Notes: generated from the letters alone by a model not told the origin. Positions 39,488 through 49,494 are shown, numbered from the stretch's first letter. The stretch: DNA of 64,000 nt from Neptuniibacter sp. 1_MG-2023 (GCF_030547185.1 NZ_JAUOQR010000001.1:522535-586534), one strand, 5' to 3'. A program made the numbers and translations.

Positions 39488-39988
39488 TTATTTAATCCGG
39501 AATAGACGACGAATGCCGCGTAAAACCACAAACAACCATGGCCATAATACAGCACTAATAAGACAAGGAAGGAGGAAAATCAGGTTATCACCCGTATATC
39601 CAGTGAAAGCCTGCATCCAATGAAATAATAACTGATTGATACCCACTAGCACCATCACCATCAGTGCTTGCTGCACGACAGGAAACATCCGTAAACGCTG
39701 GTGCAATAACAATGTCAAAAAGGCGATGATCGTTAACGAAAGGGCATTTAATCCAAGCACACTCCCCTTAATCACATCCAGAAAAAGACCTAGAAAAAAA
39801 GCGACTCCCATTCCCACGCGATGCGGAAGAGCCATCACCCAATAGATCAATATCATAGCGACCCATTCTGGACGAGCCCATTCAAGATAATAAGGTAACG
39901 GAATTTGACTGAGCATCAAACCCACAAGAAAAGTGGCTAATATAATCAATCCGCCACCACCGCTAGGAGCTGGAGCACCAGAATTCAC
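39488..39988 (-). CDS. mreD: Rod shape-determining protein MreD
   Basis: Inner-membrane subunit of the elongasome (166 aa, five to six spans), with the conserved PEWVAMILIYWVMALPHRVGMG and FFLGLFLDVIKGSVLG segments. Its ATG overlaps the mreC stop by four bases. An N-terminal Gly-rich stretch (PAPSGGGG) is unusual but short. Confidence 0.93.
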   Translation of the reverse strand: MNSGAPAPSGGGGLIILATFLVGLMLSQIPLPYYLEWARPEWVAMILIYWVMALPHRVGMGVAFFLGLFLDVIKGSVLGLNALSLTIIAFLTLLLHQRLRMFPVVQQALMVMVLVGINQLLFHWMQAFTGYTGDNLIFLLPCLISAVLWPWLFVVLRGIRRLFRIK

Positions 39989-40866
39989 TGCTTCTCCTCT
40001 GAGGCTGTGACTTCATTTTCTAGCTGTGCATCAGCTGGCACAACGGGAATCTCTGGCATATTAACCAGGAGGAGATGTCGAGATTTATCCAGTAGAGCGG
40101 TTGGTTTTATGCGTACCCGAGCAAACTGCTGACCCGGATCACGTATAACTTCAGAAACTATAGCCACAGGGTAACCTCTAGGAAAGCGTCCTCCTAGGCC
40201 CGAAGTAATCACTAAATCATTTTCTTGAATATCCGCGGTATCGGGCACATGATCCAATTCCAACTCATCGAGCTCCCCTTTACCTATAGCTATAGTCCGG
40301 AATCCATTGCGATTAATCTCAACTGGCAAGGCATGCCTTGCATCAGTGATCAGCATAACTCGACTGGTATAGTAAGAGATCTCAGTGACTTGACCCATTA
40401 CACCACCCGCATCGAGAATTGGCTGACCCAGCACTACATTATTTTCACTACCGCGATTAATAATCACCTGATGCTGGAATGGATCTGGGTTGACACCAAT
40501 AAGCTCAACAAGTTGAACCTCTTCGTCAACTCTATGACTACCTTTAAGTAACTCACGCAATCTATTATTTTCAAGCCATAGGGCATCATTTTGCTGAACT
40601 TTACGTTCAAGCAATAAGGCTTCAGACTTAAGTTTGGCGTTTTCTTTTACCAGTAAACTCCTATCAACCACAATATCGGAAACCTCACCAGCAAACCGGC
40701 TTGGCACATCAATAACCCATTGTAACGGAGTCAACAAAAGAGAGAGATAGGCACGGCTTTCCCTTACTTTTGCGGAATAGAGATCCGCAGCCATAAGAGC
40801 AAACGCAATAACAATAAGAAGAAGGAAGCGGCGACCAGAAGACCGTCCGCGAAATATAGATTTAAT
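39985..40866 (-). CDS. mreC: Cell shape-determining protein MreC (possible AUU start)
   Basis: Bitopic scaffold of the rod-shape elongasome: one N-terminal span (about 12-30), coiled coil (about 60-105) and a two-barrel periplasmic domain (VELIGVNPDPFQHQVIINRGS, YSDVGEVAE-equivalent region VTEISYYTSRVMLITD). The only in-frame conventional start, GTG at 40893, has no ribosome binding site. A perfect AGGAGG lies six bases before the ATT at 40866, and starting there aligns the protein with the usual MreC N-terminus ((M)KSIFRGRSSGRRFLLL). I therefore place the start at this ATT (293 aa), moderately sure; the gene itself is certain. A hairpin covering the AGGAGG precedes it. Confidence 0.88.
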   Translation of the reverse strand: MKSIFRGRSSGRRFLLLIVIAFALMAADLYSAKVRESRAYLSLLLTPLQWVIDVPSRFAGEVSDIVVDRSLLVKENAKLKSEALLLERKVQQNDALWLENNRLRELLKGSHRVDEEVQLVELIGVNPDPFQHQVIINRGSENNVVLGQPILDAGGVMGQVTEISYYTSRVMLITDARHALPVEINRNGFRTIAIGKGELDELELDHVPDTADIQENDLVITSGLGGRFPRGYPVAIVSEVIRDPGQQFARVRIKPTALLDKSRHLLLVNMPEIPVVPADAQLENEVTASEEKQ

Positions 40867-40868
40867 AA

Positions 40869-40905
40869 CCCACCTCCTGGCGAGCCCTCGCACATAGGAG
40901 GCGGG
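40869..40905 (-). promoter_or_regulatory. Hairpin sequestering the mreC ribosome binding site
   Basis: On the transcribed strand CCCGCCTCCT (40905-40896) pairs with AGGAGGTGGG (40878-40869): nine Watson-Crick pairs plus one G-U. The loop holds a second small stem GCGA-GGGC-TCGC. The right arm contains the whole AGGAGG of mreC. No T-run follows, so it is not a simple terminator. It lies between the mreB stop and mreC. Confidence 0.65.
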
Positions 40906-40939
40906 ATATAAAAATTAAGACACTAACATCTGGCATAAG

Positions 40940-41989
<1,050 letters not shown>

Positions 41990-42017
41990 CTAAGAAATCC
42001 TGCAGGTATAGCCGCTA

Positions 42018-42116
42018 TATCCTGAAAACACGTAACTCTAACAATGGCACGCGTTTTGAGCAAGGCGTAAATAAGTAAATCTACCGAAATAACTTACTTA
42101 TTTATCCTTCAGGATA
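42018..42116. repeat. Nested inverted-repeat element between mreB and gatC
   Basis: Outer 9-bp arms TATCCTGAA (42018-42026) and TTCAGGATA (42108-42116) enclose an inner 11-bp perfect inverted repeat TAAATAAGTAA (42068-42078) / TTACTTATTTA (42094-42104) with a 15-nt loop. I see no second copy in the window and no flanking target duplication. It could be a miniature repeat element, a structured leader or a protein site; nothing decides between these. Confidence 0.6.
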
Positions 42117-42198
42117 CAGCACCAATATGATAACGTATGCCTTTATTTTTTTCCTTTGTTATTTTCATTGATAACACCTCAAAAAGTGAGAGTAAATT

Positions 42199-42486
42199 AT
42201 GTCTCTGGACCGCACTGATGTGGACAAAATCGCCCATCTGGCGCGACTTCAAATTGAAGAACAAGACGCTCCTGAATACGCGCAAAATTTGTCAAACATT
42301 TTAGATCTGGTTGACCAGATGCAAGCCGTTGATACAACGGATGTGTTACCTATGGCTCATCCACTTGACGCAGTACAACGTCTTCGTAGTGATAATGTCA
42401 CCGAAGATAATCAGCGTGAACTTCTACAATCGGTCGCTCCCGCCGTTGAAAACGGCCTATTCCTCGTTCCAAAAGTGATTGAGTAA
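42199..42486 (+). CDS. gatC: Asp/Glu-tRNA amidotransferase subunit C
   Basis: Small subunit stabilising the GatCAB amidotransferase, which converts mischarged Glu-tRNA(Gln) or Asp-tRNA(Asn) to the amide form. 95 aa with [30 protein letters not shown] and VPKVIE at the end, the family landmarks. It opens gatC-gatA-gatB. Confidence 0.95.
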   Translation: MSLDRTDVDKIAHLARLQIEEQDAPEYAQNLSNILDLVDQMQAVDTTDVLPMAHPLDAVQRLRSDNVTEDNQRELLQSVAPAVENGLFLVPKVIE

Positions 42487-42543
42487 AGCGGTAATTAGCA
42501 ACCACTTCACCCATCAGGAATACATTTAAAGGATAAGAAGTCC

Positions 42544-43995
42544 ATGTTTGACAAAACACTCGCCGAATTAGCAATAGGGCTAAAAACCGGCCAATTCAGC
42601 AGCGTTGAGCTGACTCAAGCCTATCTTGCACGCATCAAGGCTGAAGATGATAAATACAATAGCTTTATCACAGTTACAGATGAACTTGCACTAGAACAAG
42701 CAGCTAAAGCTGATGCAACGATTGCAGCAGGTGATGCAGGCACCTTCACTGGCTTACCTATCGCCCACAAAGACATCTTTTGCACTCAAGGCGTTCGCAC
42801 CAGTTGCGCATCAAAAATGCTTGATAACTTTATCTCACCTTACAACGCAACAATCGTCGATAAGTTTAACCAAGCTGGGGCCGTAACTTTAGGCAAAACA
42901 AATATGGATGAGTTCGCCATGGGCTCATCTAATGAAAGTAGCTTTTATGGTCCATGCAGCAATCCATGGAATACTGATTGTGTACCCGGTGGCTCATCAG
43001 GCGGATCAGCAGCAGCGGTATCGGCCCAACTAACACCCGCAGCGACTGGCTCAGATACTGGTGGTTCCATTCGCCAACCAGCAGCTCTATGTGGCATTAC
43101 AGGCCTAAAGCCAACCTATGGCCGCGTTTCACGTTACGGCATGATCGCCTTTGCATCCTCATTGGACCAAGGCGGTCCAATGACTAAAACAGCAGAAGAT
43201 GCAGCCATCATGTTAAATGTGATGGCAGGGTTTGATCAGCGCGATTCCACGTCAGCAGATCGTGACGTACCCGATTACACAGCAGAACTCAACAAACCAC
43301 TTGAGGGCCTGCGTATCGGCTTGCCTAAAGAGTTCTTCAGCGGCGATATCAACGCAGATATTGCAGCACAGACTCAAGCGGCCATCAAAGAGTTTGAAAA
43401 ACTAGGAGCAACCGTTAAAGAGGTTAGCCTACCTAATACAGCACTCTCTATTCCCGCTTATTATATTATTGCGCCAGCAGAAGCCTCCTCAAACCTATCT
43501 CGCTTTGACGGTGTACGTTACGGCTATCGCTGCGAAAATCCTACAGATTTGGAAGACTTATATAAGCGATCACGAGGCGAAGGCTTTGGCCCTGAAGTAA
43601 AACGCAGAATATTGGTGGGCGCTTACGCCCTATCTGAAGGCTTTTATGATGCTTATTACAATAAAGCCCAACAGATCCGTCGCCTTATTCGGGATGATTT
43701 TAGCAAGGTACTAAGTGAAGTCGATGTTATTATGGGCCCGACAACACCTCACCCTGCCTTTAAGATAGGCGAAAAATCATCCGACCCTGTCGCAATGTAC
43801 ATGGAAGATGTTTTCACACTCTCTCTCAACCTAGCAGGCCTTCCAGGCATGTCTATCCCATGCGGCACCGTTGATGGTCTGCCCACTGGGTTACAAATCA
43901 TTGGCGACTATTTTGCCGAACAAAAACTGCTAAATGTTGCACACCAGTTCCAACTAGCAACCGATTGGCACAAACAGTCACCACAAGGCATCTGA
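42544..43995 (+). CDS. gatA: Asp/Glu-tRNA amidotransferase subunit A
   Basis: Amidase-signature subunit that releases ammonia from glutamine. The Lys of the Ser-cisSer-Lys triad is in PIAHKDIF (about residue 77), the serines in [13 protein letters not shown] and [13 protein letters not shown] (nucleophile about 176). 483 aa is normal. AAAGGA precedes the start, 57 bases after gatC. Confidence 0.97.
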   Translation: MFDKTLAELAIGLKTGQFSSVELTQAYLARIKAEDDKYNSFITVTDELALEQAAKADATIAAGDAGTFTGLPIAHKDIFCTQGVRTSCASKMLDNFISPYNATIVDKFNQAGAVTLGKTNMDEFAMGSSNESSFYGPCSNPWNTDCVPGGSSGGSAAAVSAQLTPAATGSDTGGSIRQPAALCGITGLKPTYGRVSRYGMIAFASSLDQGGPMTKTAEDAAIMLNVMAGFDQRDSTSADRDVPDYTAELNKPLEGLRIGLPKEFFSGDINADIAAQTQAAIKEFEKLGATVKEVSLPNTALSIPAYYIIAPAEASSNLSRFDGVRYGYRCENPTDLEDLYKRSRGEGFGPEVKRRILVGAYALSEGFYDAYYNKAQQIRRLIRDDFSKVLSEVDVIMGPTTPHPAFKIGEKSSDPVAMYMEDVFTLSLNLAGLPGMSIPCGTVDGLPTGLQIIGDYFAEQKLLNVAHQFQLATDWHKQSPQGI

Positions 43996-44008
43996 GGGGT
44001 TAATTATC

Positions 44009-45463
44009 ATGGAATGGGAAGCGGTAATCGGGCTAGAAATTCACGCCCAACTAGCCACAAAATCCAAAATCTTTTCCGGTGCCAGCACTGCATTTGGCGC
44101 CGAACCTAATACACAAGCGTGCGCGGTAGACCTTGCGCTACCTGGCACACTCCCGGTATTTAATGAAGAAGCATTACGAATGGCGGTCAAATTCGGCCTC
44201 GCCGTTGATGCTGAGATCGGACGAAAATCTGTATTTGATCGTAAAAACTACTTTTATCCAGATCTACCAAAAGGCTACCAAACTAGCCAACTGTTCCACC
44301 CCATAGTTGGTATCGGCCATATTGATATCACACTGGAAGATGGTACGACCAAACGTATCGGTGTAACTAGAGCTCACCTAGAAGAAGATGCAGGTAAATC
44401 TCTACATGATGAGTTCCCTGGTATGACTGGCATAGACCTCAACCGCGCCGGCACACCACTACTTGAGATTGTATCTGAACCCGACATGCGCAGCGCTGAA
44501 GAAGCGGTAGCTTATGTACGCAAAATTCACTCTCTAGTCACTAGCCTCGGCATCTGCGATGGCAACATGTCTGAGGGTTCTTTCCGTTGCGATTGTAATG
44601 TTTCCGTTCGCCCTAAAGGCCAAGAAGAGTACGGTACGCGTACCGAGACAAAAAACATCAACTCATTCCGCTTTATTGAAAAAGCCATAGTGGGTGAAAT
44701 TGAACGCCAAATTGATCTAATCGAAGATGGAGGACGTGTAGTACAAGCAACACGCCTGTACGATGCGGACAAAAACGAAACCCGCTCCATGCGCTCAAAA
44801 GAGGAAGCTAACGATTACCGCTACTTCCCCTGCCCTGATCTTCTACCTATTGTTATTGATGAAGATTACATTGACGCAATACGTCAAACCTTGCCTGAAC
44901 TCCCTGATGCCAGAAAAGCACGCTTTATCGAAGAATATAAACTCAGCGAATACGATGCTATGGTTCTGTCTGCTGATCATAATATGGCAGCCTATTTCGA
45001 GGTTATTGCAAAAACCGCTAACGATGCGAAACTCGCAGCCAACTGGGTAATGGGTGAACTATCTAAACTACTTAATCAGCATGATCTGGATATCACCAAC
45101 AGCCCAGTTAACGCAGAGCAGCTAGGTGGATTACTACTACGTATTAAAGACGACACTATTTCAGGAAAAATAGCTAAACAAGTATTTGAAGTGATGTGGT
45201 CTGAAGGCGGTAACGCTGATGAGATCATCGAATCCAAAGGCTTAAAACAAGTTACCGACAGCGGCGCTATCGAACAGATTGTCGATGAAGTCATCGCCAA
45301 CAATACGCCACAAGTGGAGCAATACGTTAACGCTGAACCTGATAAACGCGGCAAGATGATCGGCTTCTTTATGGGGCAAGTCATGAAAGCGTCTCAAGGT
45401 AAAGCCAACCCAGGCCAAGTACAAGGTGTACTTAAGCAAAAACTCGACGCACTGGTAAGCTAA
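44009..45463 (+). CDS. gatB: Asp/Glu-tRNA amidotransferase subunit B
   Basis: Kinase-like subunit that binds the mischarged tRNA and activates its side chain. 484 aa: [12 protein letters not shown] at the start, [49 protein letters not shown], and the C-terminal YqeY-like tail (about 335-484) ending with [15 protein letters not shown]. 13 bases after gatA. Confidence 0.97.
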   Translation: MEWEAVIGLEIHAQLATKSKIFSGASTAFGAEPNTQACAVDLALPGTLPVFNEEALRMAVKFGLAVDAEIGRKSVFDRKNYFYPDLPKGYQTSQLFHPIVGIGHIDITLEDGTTKRIGVTRAHLEEDAGKSLHDEFPGMTGIDLNRAGTPLLEIVSEPDMRSAEEAVAYVRKIHSLVTSLGICDGNMSEGSFRCDCNVSVRPKGQEEYGTRTETKNINSFRFIEKAIVGEIERQIDLIEDGGRVVQATRLYDADKNETRSMRSKEEANDYRYFPCPDLLPIVIDEDYIDAIRQTLPELPDARKARFIEEYKLSEYDAMVLSADHNMAAYFEVIAKTANDAKLAANWVMGELSKLLNQHDLDITNSPVNAEQLGGLLLRIKDDTISGKIAKQVFEVMWSEGGNADEIIESKGLKQVTDSGAIEQIVDEVIANNTPQVEQYVNAEPDKRGKMIGFFMGQVMKASQGKANPGQVQGVLKQKLDALVS

Positions 45464-45480
45464 CGCTTTTACTATCACAA

Positions 45481-45507
45481 AAAAACCGCGGTTATCGCGG
45501 TTTTTTT
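45481..45507 (+). terminator. Terminator of gatCAB
   Basis: Stem CCGCG-GTTAT-CGCGG preceded by five A and followed by seven T residues, 18 bases beyond the gatB stop. Confidence 0.9.
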
Positions 45508-45524
45508 ATCATTAAAAATGACAT

Positions 45525-45550
45525 AAAAAAAGCCCGTCAAAGACGGGCTT
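45525..45550 (-). terminator. Terminator of the TorF-type porin gene
   Basis: On the minus strand, 9-bp stem AAGCCCGTC-TTT-GACGGGCTT followed by a T-run (45525-45531). It lies 35 bases beyond the porin stop and close to the gatB terminator. Confidence 0.88.
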
Positions 45551-45585
45551 AATACTAGTATGTAAAATCAAACAAGGTGCAAAAC

Positions 45586-46215
45586 TTAGAAGTCGAAAGT
45601 CTTGCTGATGTAGAAAGTAATAGTGTCTTCGCTACCGATCTGGCTATCAGGATCGATATAAGCAACGCCCATATCTAGACCTTCATAAGTAGCACCGTAA
45701 CCGATTTCCCAATAGTCGCCATCGTAATCATCACCAAATGAACCGTATGTAAGGTAAGCACCTTCATATTCGCCAGTAAGCGCTAAGAACGTATAGTCTA
45801 GCTCAGGTGTGCCACCAGAAGTGTCTTCAGTACCCACAGTATATTCTAAGCTTACAGGACCGTAACCAACGTTAAAGTTGATCTCATGGAAATCAGTAGC
45901 GCCGTCTTCTGTATATAGGTAACCAGCATAGCCAACGTAGTAAGAGAAGTCTTCAACTTCACCGGCATAACCACCGTAAACATCAATCTCCTGCTCGCCA
46001 TTGTTCAATGAAGCAGCCCAAGTACCTACAGAGATACCATTACCTGCGTCATAATCCAAGCCACCCATCATGCTTGCGCCATTAACGCCCTGATCAGTAC
46101 CACGGAAGTAGTAGTCGCTCATTGCGCCGATGTTAGCAGACAAACCTGCTTCAGCCATAACAGAAGCAGACAAAAGACCTGCAGCAATCAATGTTTTCGT
46201 AGTTGATTTCATCAT
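45586..46215 (-). CDS. TorF family putative porin
   Basis: Predicted outer-membrane barrel of the TorF/Gcw_chp family (209 aa). Signal peptide about 1-23 (cleavage after VMAEA), then the family start LSANIGAMSDYYFRGTDQG, alternating strands rich in Tyr/Gly/Asp, and a C-terminal Phe in KTFDF. GGGGGA eight bases upstream supports the ATG at 46215. TorF-type genes are, from memory, often next to glnK-amtB; here they are absent but a sigma-54-like promoter lies 50 bases upstream. The cargo is unknown. Confidence 0.88.
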   Translation of the reverse strand: MMKSTTKTLIAAGLLSASVMAEAGLSANIGAMSDYYFRGTDQGVNGASMMGGLDYDAGNGISVGTWAASLNNGEQEIDVYGGYAGEVEDFSYYVGYAGYLYTEDGATDFHEINFNVGYGPVSLEYTVGTEDTSGGTPELDYTFLALTGEYEGAYLTYGSFGDDYDGDYWEIGYGATYEGLDMGVAYIDPDSQIGSEDTITFYISKTFDF

Positions 46216-46264
46216 TAATAATTCCCCCTAGGACAAAATGAAATTCTTTAAACTACACCCTATA

Positions 46265-46282
46265 AAGCACAGTATATGCCAA
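46265..46282 (-). promoter_or_regulatory. Sigma-54-like promoter of the TorF porin gene
   Basis: Read on the minus strand, TTGGCATATACTGTGCTT matches the consensus YTGGCACG-N4-TTGCW except at two positions, with GG and GC at the correct 12-base register. The predicted transcript starts about 40 bases before the ATG. About 85-140 bases upstream are two copies of GCACCAAA (46367-46374 and 46399-46406), resembling NtrC half-sites, the first within TGCACCAAAAAAGCACA. Seen by eye; function is inferred. Confidence 0.5.
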
Positions 46283-46485
46283 TAAATAAAACTACATTAA
46301 AATCAATTAGTTAATTAATAAAAGTTACTGTATAACTAAATAAAACAGATCAAACACTATATCAGTGCACCAAAAAAGCACACTCTATTTGTTGCGCCGC
46401 ACCAAAGATGAACTTTTTGTTACTGAAATAGCTCAAACAGATTACAGTATTAAAACGGCTTAGCCATAAACGAAGGAAATAGCAT

Positions 46486-46956
46486 ATGAATATTGCAACA
46501 TTTGCAGCGGGTTGCTTTTGGGGAATAGAACTTCACTTTTCAAAGCTCCCTGGTGTTACCAGTACAGCAGTCGGCTATATGGGTGGCCATAACTCAAATC
46601 CAAGCTATCAAGACGTCTGTACTGGGGATACCAACCATGCAGAGGTAGTTCAAGTAACCTTTGATAGACAAGAAACAAGTTATGAAGAACTGTTAAATGC
46701 TTTCTGGTCAGCACACAACCCAACCACATTAAACCGCCAAGGTCCCGATATTGGAACACAATACCGTTCCGCTATTTTTTATCACAACGAAGAGCAAAAA
46801 AGATTCGCGGAATTAAGCAAAGAGAAACTTGATAATAGCGGTTTATTACCCTCTAAAATCGTTACAGCAATAGTGCCCGCTGAAACCTTTTGGCCTGCAG
46901 AGGAATACCATCAAAAATACTTAGAGAAACGAGGTATGGGTGGATGCGGAATTTAA
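46486..46956 (+). CDS. msrA: Peptide-methionine (S)-S-oxide reductase
   Basis: Repairs methionine S-sulfoxide in proteins. The catalytic motif GCFWG is at residues 9-13, with GYMGGHNSNPSYQDVCTGDTNHAEVVQV and HNPTTLNRQGPDIGTQYRS following. At 156 aa it is the short cytoplasmic form; the C-terminal GMGGCGI holds a plausible resolving Cys. AAGGAAA precedes the ATG. Divergent from the TorF porin gene. Confidence 0.95.
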   Translation: MNIATFAAGCFWGIELHFSKLPGVTSTAVGYMGGHNSNPSYQDVCTGDTNHAEVVQVTFDRQETSYEELLNAFWSAHNPTTLNRQGPDIGTQYRSAIFYHNEEQKRFAELSKEKLDNSGLLPSKIVTAIVPAETFWPAEEYHQKYLEKRGMGGCGI

Positions 46957-47001
46957 AAACCACACCTTAACCCATTGACCTTAGGCAGATATATACTACA
47001 A

Positions 47002-47021
47002 AGGCGCTCACTGGAGCGCCT
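47002..47021 (+). terminator. Hairpin after msrA
   Basis: Perfect 8-bp stem AGGCGCTC-ACTG-GAGCGCCT followed only by AAATTTAGG, so a weak or bidirectional terminator at best. It lies 45 bases after msrA. Confidence 0.5.
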
Positions 47022-47139
47022 AAATTTAGGTACTTCAAACAATTTAAAGCCCCTCTCCCTAAACCAAAACATTCACTACTCTATATCCAATACCACCCAT
47101 ACTAACCGCACAGACGGTACCTTATGATGGTCATGGAAT

Positions 47140-47238
47140 TTAATTCAAAACAACTAAAAACATTAAGCCCAGTAAACTCGCACCGGTTAACGCAATTAAC
47201 GGAAACTCCATTCTTGATTTAAAAGTACGCGTATTCAC
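47140..47238 (-). CDS. 32-aa single-span membrane microprotein under a Fur box
   Basis: A short reading frame with a perfect GGAGG five bases before a GTG start. The product starts with a basic stretch (NTRTFKSRMEF) and continues as one hydrophobic helix (about residues 13-31, LIALTGASLLGLMFLVVL) ending in Asn, the layout of a small inner-membrane protein with N-terminus inside. A consensus-like promoter overlapped by a 16/19 Fur box precedes it, which together argue for a real gene. It lies alone in the 469-bp gap between msrA and the aldolase-like gene; the rest of the gap shows only a hairpin after msrA. No family recognised. Confidence 0.65.
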   Translation of the reverse strand: MNTRTFKSRMEFPLIALTGASLLGLMFLVVLN

Positions 47239-47259
47239 ACTTACCTCCGTTCGAATAGT

Positions 47260-47301
47260 GACAATGAGAACCATTATCACTAAAACACCACTAAATGTAA
47301 A
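47260..47301 (-). promoter_or_regulatory. Fur box overlapping the microprotein promoter
   Basis: GACAATGAGAACCATTATC (47260-47278, plus strand) matches the 19-bp Fur consensus GATAATGATAATCATTATC at 16 positions. On the minus strand TTTACA (47296-47301), a 17-nt spacer and GATAAT (47273-47278) form a promoter whose -10 lies inside the Fur box, the classical arrangement for Fur repression. Confidence 0.65.
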
Positions 47302-47425
47302 TAGTTCTTATTACCAAATAAATAATTTTATTCCTCATCAATGCTTCCAAAAATCTCTGTATAATTCCCTTTTTGAATATTTTAAAAACTGAATAGCTCG
47401 GCATAAATAGCCTTTAGGGGGCACC

Positions 47426-48193
47426 ATGTGTGAAGCACCTATATTAGACCTTAAAAACACTGTATCTCCAGAAGAGTGGGAAACTCGGATAAATTTAGCA
47501 GCATGCTACCGCTTGGTAGAAAATTTGGGTTGGGGTGATCTAATTTATACCCATATTTCTGCAAAAGTGCCCAATACTGGGCATTATTTAGTCAATGCTT
47601 TCGGCCTAAGCTTTGATGAGGTTACCGCTTCTAATCTCGTTAAAGTCGATCTAGATGGTAAAATTCTGGATGAGACTCCTTTTGATATAAACCCTGCAGG
47701 TTTTACTATCCATAGCGCTATCCATGAGGCCCGCGATGATGCTCACTGTGTAATTCATCTCCACACGAACGAGACAATTGCAGTATCAACACTTAAAGAA
47801 GGCCTGCTTCCTCTTTCTCAATACGCCTGTTTCTCTCTCTCCTCTTTAGGCCATCATGGTTATGAAGGTCTTGCCGTAGATCATGCAGAGAAAAAACGCT
47901 TACAAAGTGATATAGGAACACATAACCACTTATTACTCCCTAACCATGGTGCACTCACCCTTGGCCCCACTGTCGGTGATGCGTTTATGCGCATGTATGA
48001 TCTTCAACGTGCTTGTGAAATACAATTAATGATTCAAGCAACTGGCGCAGAAGCTATTCATATTGCTCCTGAAATTGTTGAAGGCATCTCCAAACAAGCT
48101 AATGTGGTCCATTCAGGCTCAACCGGTGGGCAAAAATCTTGGCCTGCTATGTTGCGTAAAGCCTACAGACTTGACCCGACGTTTGCTTCCTAA
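47426..48193 (+). CDS. Class II aldolase/adducin family protein
   Basis: Zinc-dependent aldolase-fold enzyme related to fuculose-phosphate aldolase and the adducin head domain. 255 aa; metal-binding His111 and His113 (HLHT) and His173 (PNHG) are present, with GDLIYTHISAKVP (37-49) at the phosphate-loop position. Substrate unknown. AGGGGG precedes the ATG. Two bases groups of evidence (same strand, 56-bp gap) suggest an operon with the enolase-superfamily gene downstream; together with the two convergent genes it resembles a non-phosphorylating sugar or sugar-acid pathway. Confidence 0.85.
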   Translation: MCEAPILDLKNTVSPEEWETRINLAACYRLVENLGWGDLIYTHISAKVPNTGHYLVNAFGLSFDEVTASNLVKVDLDGKILDETPFDINPAGFTIHSAIHEARDDAHCVIHLHTNETIAVSTLKEGLLPLSQYACFSLSSLGHHGYEGLAVDHAEKKRLQSDIGTHNHLLLPNHGALTLGPTVGDAFMRMYDLQRACEIQLMIQATGAEAIHIAPEIVEGISKQANVVHSGSTGGQKSWPAMLRKAYRLDPTFAS

Positions 48194-48249
48194 TGCCCCT
48201 ATCTAATTCAAATAACAAGTAGCTTAGAGTTGTTATAAAAGGTTAAATA

Positions 48250-49425
48250 ATGAAAATTAATCGCGTAGAAATTTTTGATATCCACTGTCCAGATCGTCCA
48301 GTATGGAACCCCGTTTTTATTCGCATTCATACAGATGAAGGCATTAGTGGCGTAGGTGAAGCCGGTTTAGCCTATGATCTTGGTCACAGCGCTGCAGCTC
48401 ATATGATAAAAGAGTTCGCAGAAGAGATGCTCATTGGTAGGGATCCATTTCAAACAGAAGATCTATGGAATTTAATGCTACGCGGTAGTTTTTGGGGCTT
48501 AGGTGGCGGACCTATTATTTATTCAGCCATGAGCGCAATAGATACCGCACTTTGGGATCTTAAAGGAAAAGCTTTAGGTGTACCTGTTTATCAGCTATTA
48601 GGCGGAAAAGTTAACGATAAACTTCGTACTTACGCTAGCCAGTTACAATTTGATTGGGATGAGGATTTCGCGCGCTTAACCGATCCAGAAGATTATGCCA
48701 AAGCAGCAGAGAAAGCGATGGCGGAAGGTTACGATGCAGTAAAAGTAGACCCTATTATGTACGACGCCAAAGGGGAAACCCATTTTGATCGTACTAAACT
48801 GTTTAGTAATCAAGACATGAAAATGTTCCGTGCGCGACTAATGGCTATACGTGATGTAATGGGGGAAGATGGCGATATTATCTTTGAATGCCACAGCCTC
48901 CCAGGTGCATCGACAGCGATCCAGCTAGGTGAAATTGTTGAAGAAGCTCGCTGCATGTACTTTGAAGAGCCTGTTAATTACCTTAATTCGGAACTGCATA
49001 AACGGGTAGCTGACAAAGTCAATGTCCCTATTGCCGGTGGTGAGCGTCTCTATAATCGCTGGGGTGTACGCCCATACTTAGAAGACCAAAGCCTAGATGT
49101 ACTACAACCAGATATAGGTTTATGCGGCGGCTTTACCGAAACCAAAAAAGTTTGTGACTATGCAGATGTATATGATGTGCGTATCCAAGCCCATGTATGT
49201 GGAGGCCCTGTAGCAACGGCGGCCTCACTACACCTAGAAACAGCTATTCCAAACTTCTTAATTCATGAACATCACACTTATGCTATTAAGAAATGGAATC
49301 GAGAACTATGTATTCAAGACCCTCAACCTATTGATGGCTTCTTCCAAGTATCTGAAGCGCCGGGTATAGGGATTGAGCTAAATGATGAGATCGTTATGCG
49401 CTCACCTAGAATGGAAATAAAATAA
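48250..49425 (+). CDS. Mandelate racemase/muconate lactonizing-type dehydratase (enolase superfamily)
   Basis: Probable acid-sugar dehydratase. In 391 aa the Mg2+ ligands are Glu213 (FECH), Glu239 (FEEP) and Glu265 (GGER); Lys165 (AVKVD) and Asp288/His315 (QPDIG, QAHVCGG) are candidate acid/base residues. The capping-domain start MKINRVEIFDIHCP and LWDLKGKALGVPVYQLLGG are typical of the subgroup. The second Lys of the usual KxK motif is Asp here, closer to gluconate/mannonate/galactonate dehydratase-like members than racemases. Exact substrate cannot be told. Confidence 0.87.
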   Translation: MKINRVEIFDIHCPDRPVWNPVFIRIHTDEGISGVGEAGLAYDLGHSAAAHMIKEFAEEMLIGRDPFQTEDLWNLMLRGSFWGLGGGPIIYSAMSAIDTALWDLKGKALGVPVYQLLGGKVNDKLRTYASQLQFDWDEDFARLTDPEDYAKAAEKAMAEGYDAVKVDPIMYDAKGETHFDRTKLFSNQDMKMFRARLMAIRDVMGEDGDIIFECHSLPGASTAIQLGEIVEEARCMYFEEPVNYLNSELHKRVADKVNVPIAGGERLYNRWGVRPYLEDQSLDVLQPDIGLCGGFTETKKVCDYADVYDVRIQAHVCGGPVATAASLHLETAIPNFLIHEHHTYAIKKWNRELCIQDPQPIDGFFQVSEAPGIGIELNDEIVMRSPRMEIK

Positions 49426-49442
49426 GTTAGATATTTTTTAAG

Positions 49443-49480
49443 AAAAAAGGCTCATAAGATTTTACTTATGAGCCTTTTTT
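49443..49480. terminator. Bidirectional terminator in the catabolic cluster
   Basis: 10-bp stem GGCTCATAAG / CTTATGAGCC, six A residues on the left and six T on the right, between the converging enolase-superfamily and amidohydrolase genes. Confidence 0.9.
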
Positions 49481-49494
49481 ATAACAAACAGGTC

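Noticed and set aside
46366..46382. TGCACCAAAAAAGCACA as a complete NtrC site
   Set aside because: Only the left half matches TGCACC-N5-GGTGCA (three of six positions in the right half), so I treat it as a possible half-site only.
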